From assembly GCA_946410395.1 (NCBI GenBank), contig CAMKAE010000145.1:1-5787 (forward strand): a stretch of DNA of 5,787 nt, given 5' to 3'. The first letter of the stretch is position 1; every line of letters starts with the position of its first letter. The stretch is from an uncultured Clostridia bacterium. GTDB taxonomy: Bacteria > Bacillota > Clostridia > Christensenellales > Aristaeellaceae. The position numbers were made by a program, and so were the translations under genes. Shown here piece by piece: positions 1 through 5,363 of this stretch. Under the pieces are notes generated by a model, which did not search any database, had not been told where the DNA came from, and saw nothing but the letters and a program-made list of their open reading frames with translations.

Positions 1-3000
1 TCCTCCATCAGCTTGCAGTACATCTCATAGCCCACCGTGGCCAGGTGGCCGTGCTGCTCGGGTCCCAGGATGTTGCCCGCGCCGCGGATCTCCAGGTCCC
101 GCATGGCGATGCGGAAGCCCGCGCCGAACTCGGTGAACTCCCGGATGGCGCTCAGGCGCTGTTCGGCGGTCTCCGTCAGCATCTTGTCGGGGCGCACCGT
201 GAAGTAGGCGTAGGCCTGGCGGGCGGAGCGCCCCACCCGGCCCCGAAGCTGGTAGAGCTGGCTCAGGCCGAAGCGCTCCGCGTCGAAGACGATCAGCGTG
301 TTGGCCGTGGGGATGTCCAGGCCGCTCTCGATGATGGTGGTGCACAGCAGCACGTCATAGCTGCCGGCATAGAAGTCCATCATCACGTCCTCCAGGCCGT
401 GTTCCTTCATCTGCCCGTGGGCCACGCCGATGCGCACCTCCGGCACCAGGGCGCGCAGCCGCTGGTAGAAGCGCTCGATCGTGTTGACCCGGTTGTAGAG
501 GAAGTAGACCTGGCCGCCCCGGCCCACCTCCCGCAGGATGGCGTCCCGGACGAGGGCGTCGGAGTACTCCACCACATGCGTCTGCACCGGCAGCCGGTCC
601 TCGGGCGGGGTCTCCAGCACGGACATGTCCCGGATGCCCACCATCGACATGTGCAGGGTTCGGGGGATCGGCGTGGCGGACAGGGTCAGCACGTCCACCT
701 GGGTCTTCAGATTCTTGATGATCTCCTTGTGCTGCACGCCGAAGCGCTGCTCCTCGTCCACGATCAGCAGGCCCAGGTTCTTGAAGCTCACGTCCTTGGC
801 CAGGATCCGGTGGGTACCGATGAGGATGTCGATCTTCCCCGCCGCCGTGTCCGCCACGATCTGCTTCTGCTCCTTGGCCGTGCGGAAGCGCGAGAGCACG
901 TCGGCCTTCACCGGGAAGCCCGCGAAGCGCTTCAGCACGGTGTTGTAGTGCTGCTGGGCGAGGATGGTGGTCGGGGCGAGAATGGCCACCTGCTTGCCGT
1001 CCATCACCGCCTTGAAGGCCGCCCGCAGGCTCACCTCGGTCTTGCCGTAGCCCACGTCGCCGATCAGCAGGCGGTCCATGTTCCGGGGAGCCTCCATGTC
1101 CCGGGTGATCTCCCGGACGCTCTGCTCCTGGTCGGGCGTCAGCTCATAGGGGAACTGGTCCTCAAACTCCGCCTGCCACGGGGTGTCCGCGGAGAAGGCG
1201 TAGCCCGGGTTCTGGGTGCGGCGGGCGTAGAGAGCGGTGAGGTCGAAGGCGATCTTCCGCAGGCTCTCCTTGACCTTGCCCTTCTGTCTCCCCCACTCCC
1301 CGCCGCCGATGCGGTTCAGCTTGGGCGGCTGGCTGGGATTGCCGATGTAGCGCTGCACGCGCTGGAACTGGTCCACGGGGACATAGAGCTTGTCGTTGCC
1401 GGCGTACTGGATCAGCAGGTAGTCCCGCCAGGCGCCGCCCTGCATCAGCCGGGTCGTCCCCTGATAGCAGCCCACGCCGTGATCCTCGTGCACCACATAG
1501 TCGCCGGGGTGCAGGTCCGTAAAGGCCGCGATTTTCTCGCCGCTGGAGCGGCGGGATTTTGATTTGCGGTATCCGCTCCCCCAGATGTCCGTGTCCGAGG
1601 CCACCGCCAGCCCCGCGCCGGGCCACAGGAAGCCGTGCGTCAGCGTGATGGGCAGGACCACGGGCTTTCCGGGCTCCAGCGGTCCGGGCTTTTCCCGAAA
1701 CACCGCGGGCGCCTCCAGCTCCGTGATGGAGGCGGCCAGGCGCTGGCCGCGCGCCACGCCGCCGGAGAGCAGCGCCACGCGCCAGCCCTTTTCGGTCCAC
1801 GCGCGCAGGTCCTCCGCCAGGCGGCGCAGCTGGGACGCGTAGCCGGAAATGCTCACCGCTTCCAGGTTCTCCACCCGTTTCGGATTGATACCGCCCAGGC
1901 CCCGCAGCAGCTCCGTGCAGGCGACCAGCGGCTTCTCCGAGAGGGCGCCCAGCACCCGGTCCCAGCTGAGCAGCAGGCTCTCCTGCGCGGTCACGGCCTC
2001 GCCCCGGTCCACCGCGGCGGCCAGGTCCTGCGCGAAGCCCGCAGCGCGCTCCTTCATCCGCTCCCGCAGGGCATCCGGCTCGCAGAGGAACACCACGTCG
2101 GGGCAGTACCAGTCCTGCACGGTGCAGACCTCCCGTGTCAGCACCGGCAGCCAGGCGCGAATCCGGCGGAAGGGCAGGCCCTGGCTCACCGCCTCCGCGT
2201 CCGCCAGCAGCGCCGCCAGCCGCCGCTCCATCTCGGTCTGCTTCGTGACGCTGCGCTCCTGCTGCGCCAGCCTGGGCGCGATCGTCTCGTCAAAGTAAAC
2301 CGCCAGGTCGTCGTCATCCTCCGGGATCGGCGGAAGGTCCTCAAACACCGTGTGCCGCTCGGGATGCTCCGCAAGCGCGCGAAGGGCCGTCCGCATCCGG
2401 TTCGCCGCGCGCTCCGCGGCCTCCGGCTTCAGCAGCACCTCGCAGGCCGGGGAGATCACCGCCTCCTCGGTCCGTTCCAGGCTCCGCTGGCTCAGCGCGT
2501 CAAAGGTGCGGATCCCGTCGATCTCGTTGTCGAAATACTCGATCCGGTAGGCCTGCGGCGCGGAGGGCGGATAGACGTCCAGGATGTCGCCCCGCAGGGC
2601 GCACTGCCCCTTGCCCTCCACCAGGTTCACCCGCTCGTAGCCCAGGCGCACCAGCCGATCCATGAGGGCGTCCGGCGCCATCCGGTCGCCGGTTTTCAGC
2701 GTGAAAACCGCCGCAGCAAAGGTTTCGGGGTCCCCCATGCGCTGCTGCAGCGCCTCGGCGGAGGTGCACAGCAGCCCGACCTCGCCCCGGGCGCAGCGGG
2801 TCAGAGCGTCCAGCCTGCGCCAGGCGCCCTCCTGGCCGGAGGAGCCGCGGGTCAGGTCGATCTCGCCGCCCGGCAGCGTGCAGGCCGGCGCGCCCAGCAG
2901 CTGCTGGGCGTCGTCTCCGGCATGGGCGGCACGCAGGTCGTTGGAAGCCACCAGCATCACCCGCAGGCCGGTATCCCGCTGCAGCCGCGCGGCCAGCAGC

Positions 3001-3116
3001 ACCGCGAGGGACTCGTTGAGCCCCGTCAGCGCGACGGTTTCTCCCGCGCGGGCCGACTGCGCCAGCGCAGCGGCCGTCTCCGGGCGCACCGCGTCGATCA
3101 GTGGATGGATATTCAA
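1..3116 (-). CDS. mfd: Transcription-repair coupling factor Mfd (C-terminus cut by window edge)
   Basis: Mfd is an ATP-dependent DNA translocase that removes RNA polymerase stalled at lesions and recruits the UvrA nucleotide excision repair machinery. I translated 1038 uninterrupted codons. Domains in order: a UvrB-like N-terminal module (about residues 1-300, with GDILDVYPP near 176 and IEYFDNEID near 196); a middle domain; a CarD-like RNA polymerase interaction domain (about 535-605, VVHEDHGVG around H543); and the two RecA-like helicase lobes. Helicase motifs seen are Walker A GDVGYGKTE (K692), GTHRI (about 767), DEEQRFG (D787), SATPIPR (813-819), TTIIESGLDIP (926-936) and QLRGRVGR (956-963). 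The translocation segment GAGNILGPEQHGH lies near 1012-1024. The C-terminal inhibitory/UvrA-masking domain, roughly 150 residues by comparison with E. coli Mfd, is beyond the left edge. I chose TTG at 3116 because GGAAGGAG lies 6 nt upstream, the following residues (NIHPLIDAV) look like an Mfd start, and no ATG occurs before about residue 60. No clear promoter lies between mfd and the SRP RNA. Confidence 0.97.
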   Translation of the reverse strand, partial: MNIHPLIDAVRPETAAALAQSARAGETVALTGLNESLAVLLAARLQRDTGLRVMLVASNDLRAAHAGDDAQQLLGAPACTLPGGEIDLTRGSSGQEGAWRRLDALTRCARGEVGLLCTSAEALQQRMGDPETFAAAVFTLKTGDRMAPDALMDRLVRLGYERVNLVEGKGQCALRGDILDVYPPSAPQAYRIEYFDNEIDGIRTFDALSQRSLERTEEAVISPACEVLLKPEAAERAANRMRTALRALAEHPERHTVFEDLPPIPEDDDDLAVYFDETIAPRLAQQERSVTKQTEMERRLAALLADAEAVSQGLPFRRIRAWLPVLTREVCTVQDWYCPDVVFLCEPDALRERMKERAAGFAQDLAAAVDRGEAVTAQESLLLSWDRVLGALSEKPLVACTELLRGLGGINPKRVENLEAVSISGYASQLRRLAEDLRAWTEKGWRVALLSGGVARGQRLAASITELEAPAVFREKPGPLEPGKPVVLPITLTHGFLWPGAGLAVASDTDIWGSGYRKSKSRRSSGEKIAAFTDLHPGDYVVHEDHGVGCYQGTTRLMQGGAWRDYLLIQYAGNDKLYVPVDQFQRVQRYIGNPSQPPKLNRIGGGEWGRQKGKVKESLRKIAFDLTALYARRTQNPGYAFSADTPWQAEFEDQFPYELTPDQEQSVREITRDMEAPRNMDRLLIGDVGYGKTEVSLRAAFKAVMDGKQVAILAPTTILAQQHYNTVLKRFAGFPVKADVLSRFRTAKEQKQIVADTAAGKIDILIGTHRILAKDVSFKNLGLLIVDEEQRFGVQHKEIIKNLKTQVDVLTLSATPIPRTLHMSMVGIRDMSVLETPPEDRLPVQTHVVEYSDALVRDAILREVGRGGQVYFLYNRVNTIERFYQRLRALVPEVRIGVAHGQMKEHGLEDVMMDFYAGSYDVLLCTTIIESGLDIPTANTLIVFDAERFGLSQLYQLRGRVGRSARQAYAYFTVRPDKMLTETAEQRLSAIREFTEFGAGFRIAMRDLEIRGAGNILGPEQHGHLATVGYEMYCKLME

Positions 3117-3120
3117 GCTG

Positions 3121-3130
3121 TTCTCCTTCC
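3121..3130 (-). promoter_or_regulatory. Shine-Dalgarno of mfd
   Basis: The minus strand reads GGAAGGAGAA here, with the GGAG core 6 nt before TTG at 3116. This site decides the unusual TTG start of mfd. The frame is open further upstream but offers no better start. Confidence 0.8.
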
Positions 3131-3147
3131 GCTCTATACGCCAAATC

Positions 3148-3171
3148 GCCGCAGGACAGTCTGTCCGCGGC
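3148..3171 (-). repeat. Bulged inverted repeat between SRP RNA and mfd
   Basis: GCCGC (3148-3152) pairs with GCGGC (3167-3171), and GGACA (3154-3158) pairs with TGTCC (3162-3166). There is one bulged A at 3153 and a 3-nt loop, so the stem has 10 base pairs. Neither strand has a T-run directly after it, so it is not a standard intrinsic terminator. It sits just downstream of the SRP RNA U-tract and about 18 nt upstream of the mfd ribosome binding site. It would be in the mfd 5' leader of any read-through transcript, where it could act as a 3' processing or stability element or a weak attenuator. That role is inferred. Confidence 0.5.
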
Positions 3172-3176
3172 TTCAC

Positions 3177-3195
3177 AAAAAGAAAACCGCACCGC
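3177..3195 (-). terminator. Intrinsic terminator-like end of SRP RNA
   Basis: The 3' strand of the SRP RNA terminal helix (3195-3186) runs straight into UUUUCUUUUU (3186-3177). The U-tract is clear. The stem partner is the distant RNA 5' end rather than a compact local hairpin, so termination may be incomplete. Some read-through into mfd, whose start is about 60 nt downstream, is plausible. Confidence 0.5.
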
Positions 3196-3311
3196 TCAGG
3201 CAAGGCGAACCCGCAGCACATTGTACCTAATGCTTACTGCTGCTGCCTCTCGGCCCTGACAGGGTTCACACCGGCAAATCGCACGGGACCCGGCCTTCAT
3301 CGCAATACGGC
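3177..3311 (-). ncRNA. ffs: Signal recognition particle RNA (short bacterial 4.5S type)
   Basis: This RNA is the scaffold of the SRP. It binds Ffh and the receptor FtsY to target nascent membrane proteins to the translocon. The apical core is diagnostic: GUCAGG (3260-3255), then a CC-GAGA-GG stem-loop (3253-3246), then AGCAGC (3244-3239). These are the two sides of the conserved Ffh-binding internal loop capped by a GNRA tetraloop. Most family members have GGAA; here the loop is GAGA. Flanking pieces UGUGAACCCU and AGUAAGCA are also typical of Gram-positive SRP RNAs. The ends pair: GCCGUAUUGC (3311-3302) with GCGGUGCGGU (3195-3186) gives a continuous 10-bp helix including G-U pairs. The mature RNA is therefore about 126 nt (3311-3186), with a U-rich tail to 3177. 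It has no room for an Alu domain like that of the B. subtilis RNA. A strong promoter predicts transcription starting at 3311, exactly the first base of the helix. Confidence 0.9.
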
Positions 3312-3317
3312 TCATTC

Positions 3318-3346
3318 AGTATACCCTAAATCGGAACAAAAAGCAA
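3318..3346 (-). promoter_or_regulatory. Sigma-A-type promoter of the SRP RNA
   Basis: The minus strand shows -35 TTGCTT (3346-3341), an exact 17-nt spacer and -10 TATACT (3323-3318, five of six matches to TATAAT). A start 7 nt downstream of the -10 falls at G3311, the first nucleotide of the SRP RNA terminal helix. Spacing, -10 quality and agreement with the RNA end make this the best-supported promoter in the window. It lies in the gap after the DUF4317 stop codon. I see no convincing terminator before it, so upstream operon transcripts may also enter the RNA gene. Confidence 0.8.
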
Positions 3347-3365
3347 GCCCGGGGAGAAATTTCGG

Positions 3366-4529
3366 TCACTCGTTGATGGCCACGTTGACGCCGTTGACCT
3401 CCACGGCGCCGTCAGCCAGGATCACGATGCAGCGCTGGCCGTCGATCACCCGTGTGGAGATCAGGTCCGCATGGGCCGGATCCACCTTGATCGACACGCT
3501 GGGCGTCGCCAGTTTGAAGGCCTTCGGGTTGACGAGGTTCACCGCGGGTACATCCGCGTTACGGCCGAAAACCTCCTCGTATTCCGACGCGAAGGCCTCG
3601 GTCTTTGCCTCCGATACGCCGCAGTCCGTCAGCACCCGGCAGATGTCCGGGCTGCCCAGGCTCAGGGGATTGGCCTGCTTGTCGGCCTTCTGCTCCCGGA
3701 TCATGTCGGAGACCGTCTCGTGCACCGCCTGCATGACCTCGAGGCTGCACTCCTCCTGCAGGCTCTCCTGCAGCATCGTGCACAGGGCCTCCTGCTGGCG
3801 CGCCGCCGGCATCTCGGTCTGCGCGCCAAAGACGTGCGCCACGAAGCCGTCATGGACGTCCGCCAGATTCCGGGTGTAATACAGGGCGGCATAGATGTCC
3901 GAGGCGCCCTCCTCCCGGGCCGGATAAAGGAAGCCCATCTCAGGCATCGCCACCACCCAGTCGTCCGCAGTGATGCCGAAGTCCCCGGCCTGCCAGGCCA
4001 GCTCCGGCTTGCGGGGCTTCACCGGGCACACGGCGCAGAGGAAATAGCTGTACATCGTGTCGGAGCGGTCGCGGTCCACCTCCCCGTCGCGGCGGCGGTG
4101 ATACTGGTCAAAGGCGTCCTCCAGCAGCAGGATCAGGGTGCAGTTCATGCTCTTCGCCGCGTCCGCGGACTGGGGCCGGGCATTCTTCTCCTCCGCCAGC
4201 CAGGCCATGATCTCGCCGTAGAGCTGCTGGACCCGGGTCTCGTCCCCGAGCCGGCTCTGGCGCAGGGCGTAGAAGCGCTTGAAGGCCTCATCCTCCAGCG
4301 CGTCGGAAAAACGCACCGGCAGCAGGTTCTGCCCCTGTGTCCCGGACAGCACCCGGCGGAAAATGGTCATATAGCGGTCCACTTCCTCCTGGGTCATCAT
4401 GGCCAGGGGCTTCTCAAAGGTGTGCAGCACCTCGCCGTCGTCGTTGACATAGCAGCCGCGGACCGCCGCCGGATAGCGCTTGTTGGGGTCCAGCCGGCGT
4501 TTGATTTCAGAAAGGTCTCTCGGTGTCAT
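3366..4529 (-). CDS. DUF4317 family protein of unknown function
   Basis: This 387-residue protein looks full length. I recognise it as DUF4317, an uncharacterised family common in Clostridia. Features I associate with the family are the N-terminal DLSEIKRRL followed by GCYVNDDGEVL (25-35), the LSGTQGQNLLPVRF segment (61-74), and the C-terminal region from about 333 (VNPKAFKLATPSV) through TRVIDG (359-364) to EVNGV (377-381). No signal peptide, membrane segment or catalytic motif is visible; it is probably a soluble cytoplasmic protein rich in acidic and helical stretches. The ATG overlaps the stop of the upstream fumarase beta gene (ATGA, 4526-4529). Its Shine-Dalgarno AAGGAG (4542-4537) lies 7 nt upstream, inside the last fumarase codons. 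This implies co-transcription and translational coupling. A link to fumarase function is suggested only by this context. The family call is from memory of its sequence features, not from a search. Confidence 0.88.
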   Translation of the reverse strand: MTPRDLSEIKRRLDPNKRYPAAVRGCYVNDDGEVLHTFEKPLAMMTQEEVDRYMTIFRRVLSGTQGQNLLPVRFSDALEDEAFKRFYALRQSRLGDETRVQQLYGEIMAWLAEEKNARPQSADAAKSMNCTLILLLEDAFDQYHRRRDGEVDRDRSDTMYSYFLCAVCPVKPRKPELAWQAGDFGITADDWVVAMPEMGFLYPAREEGASDIYAALYYTRNLADVHDGFVAHVFGAQTEMPAARQQEALCTMLQESLQEECSLEVMQAVHETVSDMIREQKADKQANPLSLGSPDICRVLTDCGVSEAKTEAFASEYEEVFGRNADVPAVNLVNPKAFKLATPSVSIKVDPAHADLISTRVIDGQRCIVILADGAVEVNGVNVAINE

Positions 4530-5092
4530 TTTGCTTCTCCTTGTGATGCAAGATAGGCCGCCTGGCCTTCGGCGAAGGCGTCCCGGCCCTGCGCGTCGAC
4601 GGCCACCACCAGCGGCAGATCCTTCAGGGTCAGGCGCTTGACGGATTCCGGGCCCAGGTCCTCCCAGGCGATGACCTCGCAGGATGTGACGCAGGCCGCC
4701 ATCAGGGCCGCCGCGCCGCCCACGGCGGCGAAGTATACCGCGCCGTGCTCCTTCATGGCCTCCACGACCGCCGGGCCCCGCAGGCCCTTGCCAATCATGC
4801 CCCGCAGGCCGTGGGCCAGCAGGGTGGGCGTCGCGGCGTCCATGCGCACGGAGGTCGTGGGCCCGATCGAACCGATGGGTTTCCCGGGCGGCGTGGGCGT
4901 CGGCCCGGCGTAGTAGATCACCTGGCCGTCCAGGTCAAAGGGCAGAGGCGTGCCTGTCCGGATGCAATCCAGCATCCGCAGGTGCGCTGCGTCCCGGGCG
5001 GTGTACACCGTCCCGCTGAGGAGGACCTGATCCCCGGCGCGCAGCCGCCGCACGTCCTCAGCCCCAAGCGGCGCATTCAATCGGATTTCCAT
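4526..5092 (-). CDS. fumB: Fumarate hydratase class I, beta subunit
   Basis: This 188-residue protein is the beta (C-terminal domain) subunit of a two-subunit Fe-S hydro-lyase that interconverts fumarate and (S)-malate in the cytoplasm. Family signatures are GDQVLLSGTVYTARDAAH (20-37), the substrate-binding block YYAGPTPTPPGKPIGSIGP (60-78) followed by TTSVRMD (79-85), and GMIGKG (98-103). The length matches usual free-standing beta subunits. I chose ATG at 5092 because MEIRLNAPL is the normal family N-terminus and GGAGG (5106-5102) lies 9 nt upstream. A TTG at 5110 preceded by AAGGA would add six residues (MRRKRN) and is less likely. The alpha subunit lies upstream on the same strand but is separated by an unusual repeat-rich gap. 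The stop overlaps the DUF4317 start by 4 nt. L(+)-tartrate dehydratase (TtdB) is a close relative and cannot be fully excluded. The symbol fumB here means the beta subunit, not E. coli FumB. Confidence 0.92.
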   Translation of the reverse strand: MEIRLNAPLGAEDVRRLRAGDQVLLSGTVYTARDAAHLRMLDCIRTGTPLPFDLDGQVIYYAGPTPTPPGKPIGSIGPTTSVRMDAATPTLLAHGLRGMIGKGLRGPAVVEAMKEHGAVYFAAVGGAAALMAACVTSCEVIAWEDLGPESVKRLTLKDLPLVVAVDAQGRDAFAEGQAAYLASQGEAK

Positions 5093-5122
5093 GTTCCTTT
5101 TCCTCCGCAAGATCGATCCTTC

Positions 5123-5130
5123 ATGATCAC
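5123..5130. repeat. Direct repeat ATGATCAC, left copy
   Basis: This exact 8-bp copy matches 5356-5363. It lies between the beta-subunit ribosome binding site and the hairpin cluster, and is a possible target-site duplication. Confidence 0.45.
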
Positions 5131-5145
5131 CGTCCTATGCCGGTT

Positions 5146-5155
5146 TTCATATGAA
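5146..5155. repeat. Perfect 10-bp palindrome TTCATATGAA
   Basis: This A+T-rich palindrome lies in a G+C-rich surrounding, about 54 nt upstream of the beta-subunit ATG. It could be an operator-like site, but there is no convincing promoter beside it and short palindromes arise by chance. Confidence 0.3.
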
Positions 5156-5172
5156 TCATGAAGCACATGGTT

Positions 5173-5188
5173 TCGGCCTGCGGGCCGA
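5173..5188. repeat. Inverted repeat, hairpin 1 of the intergenic element
   Basis: TCGGCC (5173-5178) pairs with GGCCGA (5183-5188) around a 4-nt loop. It directly abuts the next hairpin. TTCGGCC recurs at 5219-5225, hinting at internal duplication. No T-run follows on either strand. Confidence 0.6.
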
Positions 5189-5213
5189 CCAGGGGCTTTC
5201 CGATCGCCCCTGG
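5189..5213. repeat. Inverted repeat, hairpin 2 of the intergenic element
   Basis: CCAGGGGC (5189-5196) pairs with GCCCCTGG (5206-5213), a perfect 8-bp G+C-rich stem with a 9-nt loop. It is strong enough to form in RNA. It lacks a downstream T-tract, so it is not a classical terminator, but it could impede transcription or protect RNA ends between the two fumarase genes. Confidence 0.65.
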
Positions 5214-5237
5214 ACCCTTCGGCCGCCTGCTCAATAC

Positions 5238-5259
5238 GGGGCGCAGCAAGCGGCGCCCC
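5238..5259. repeat. Inverted repeat, hairpin 3 of the intergenic element
   Basis: GGGGCGC (5238-5244) pairs with GCGCCCC (5253-5259), a perfect 7-bp stem with an 8-nt loop (AGCAAGCG). Blocks of this style, GGGGCG-loop-CGCCCC next to TAC, resemble dispersed non-coding repeats of clostridial genomes. That resemblance is a memory-based impression, not a search result. Confidence 0.6.
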
Positions 5260-5318
5260 TACCGGAATGGATGAGTTGCAGACGCGCTGCTTGAAATTGC
5301 CCGCAATCCCGTAGCCTC

Positions 5319-5346
5319 AATTCCGAATTCCGAATTCCGCATTCCG
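5319..5346. repeat. Four-copy heptamer tandem repeat AATTCCG
   Basis: Units at 5319, 5326 and 5333 are exact AATTCCG. The fourth, at 5340, is CATTCCG, and a further degenerate AATTATCG follows at 5347-5354. The array ends just 5 nt before the alpha-subunit stop codon on the minus strand. Its A+T-rich composition differs sharply from the neighbouring genes. Copy number could vary by replication slippage. Confidence 0.85.
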
Positions 5347-5355
5347 AATTATCGA

Positions 5356-5363
5356 ATGATCAC
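5356..5363. repeat. Direct repeat ATGATCAC, right copy
   Basis: This exact match to 5123-5130 includes the TGA stop of the alpha subunit (5362-5360 on the minus strand). If it is a target-site duplication, the insertion hit the very end of the gene without changing the protein. Confidence 0.45.

Larger units (their letters stand above)
5123..5363. mobile_element. Candidate non-coding insertion between fumarase subunit genes, with 8-bp direct repeats
   Basis: ATGATCAC occurs at 5123-5130 and again at 5356-5363, where the second copy overlaps the alpha-subunit stop codon. Between the copies lie three strong hairpins and a tandem heptamer array, with no gene. Removing one copy plus the insert (233 bp) would leave the alpha stop 34 nt from the beta ATG with the beta ribosome binding site intact, which is a normal operon layout. 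This fits a target-site duplication around a small non-autonomous element. Against it, I see no clear terminal inverted repeats, and an 8-bp repeat can occur by chance in a region this size. Both copies also have ATCGA nearby (5112-5116 and 5351-5355), so recombination between older repeats is another explanation. Confidence 0.4.

Noticed and set aside
3133..3138. TATAGA on the minus strand as a -10 box for mfd
   Set aside because: The predicted start would fall inside the Shine-Dalgarno sequence, and no -35 lies at proper spacing.
2500..3192. Minus-strand 230-codon frame overlapping the mfd start
   Set aside because: It is in a different frame from mfd, starts inside the SRP RNA terminator region and gives an Arg/Gly/Ala-rich translation without homology features. 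The mfd frame explains the region.
45..3230. Very long plus-strand open frames (505 and 531 codons) opposite mfd
   Set aside because: They are antisense to unmistakable Mfd codons, are low-complexity in R, H, A, L and G, match no family I know, and reflect the scarcity of stops opposite high-GC genes.
3347..3365. Terminator after DUF4317
   Set aside because: CCCCGGG followed by T-rich sequence was considered, but there is no stem-loop of useful length, and the T-run belongs to the SRP RNA promoter spacer and -35 region.
3471..4556. Plus-strand 361-codon open frame opposite DUF4317
   Set aside because: It is a mirror of the DUF4317 coding frame with biased composition and no recognisable domain. 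The minus-strand gene has a good ribosome binding site and family motifs.
5093..5110. TTG start at 5110 for the fumarase beta subunit
   Set aside because: It adds a basic MRRKRN extension not typical of the family, whereas ATG at 5092 has GGAGG 9 nt upstream and gives the standard N-terminus.
5132..5168. TTCATG, 17-nt spacer, CATAGG as an internal promoter for the fumarase beta subunit
   Set aside because: Each hexamer matches consensus at only three positions, which is expected by chance. An internal promoter after the insertion is possible but not supported.
5319..5346. CRISPR array or iteron origin
   Set aside because: The heptamers are contiguous with no spacers, there are only four copies, and no cas or replication initiator gene is nearby.
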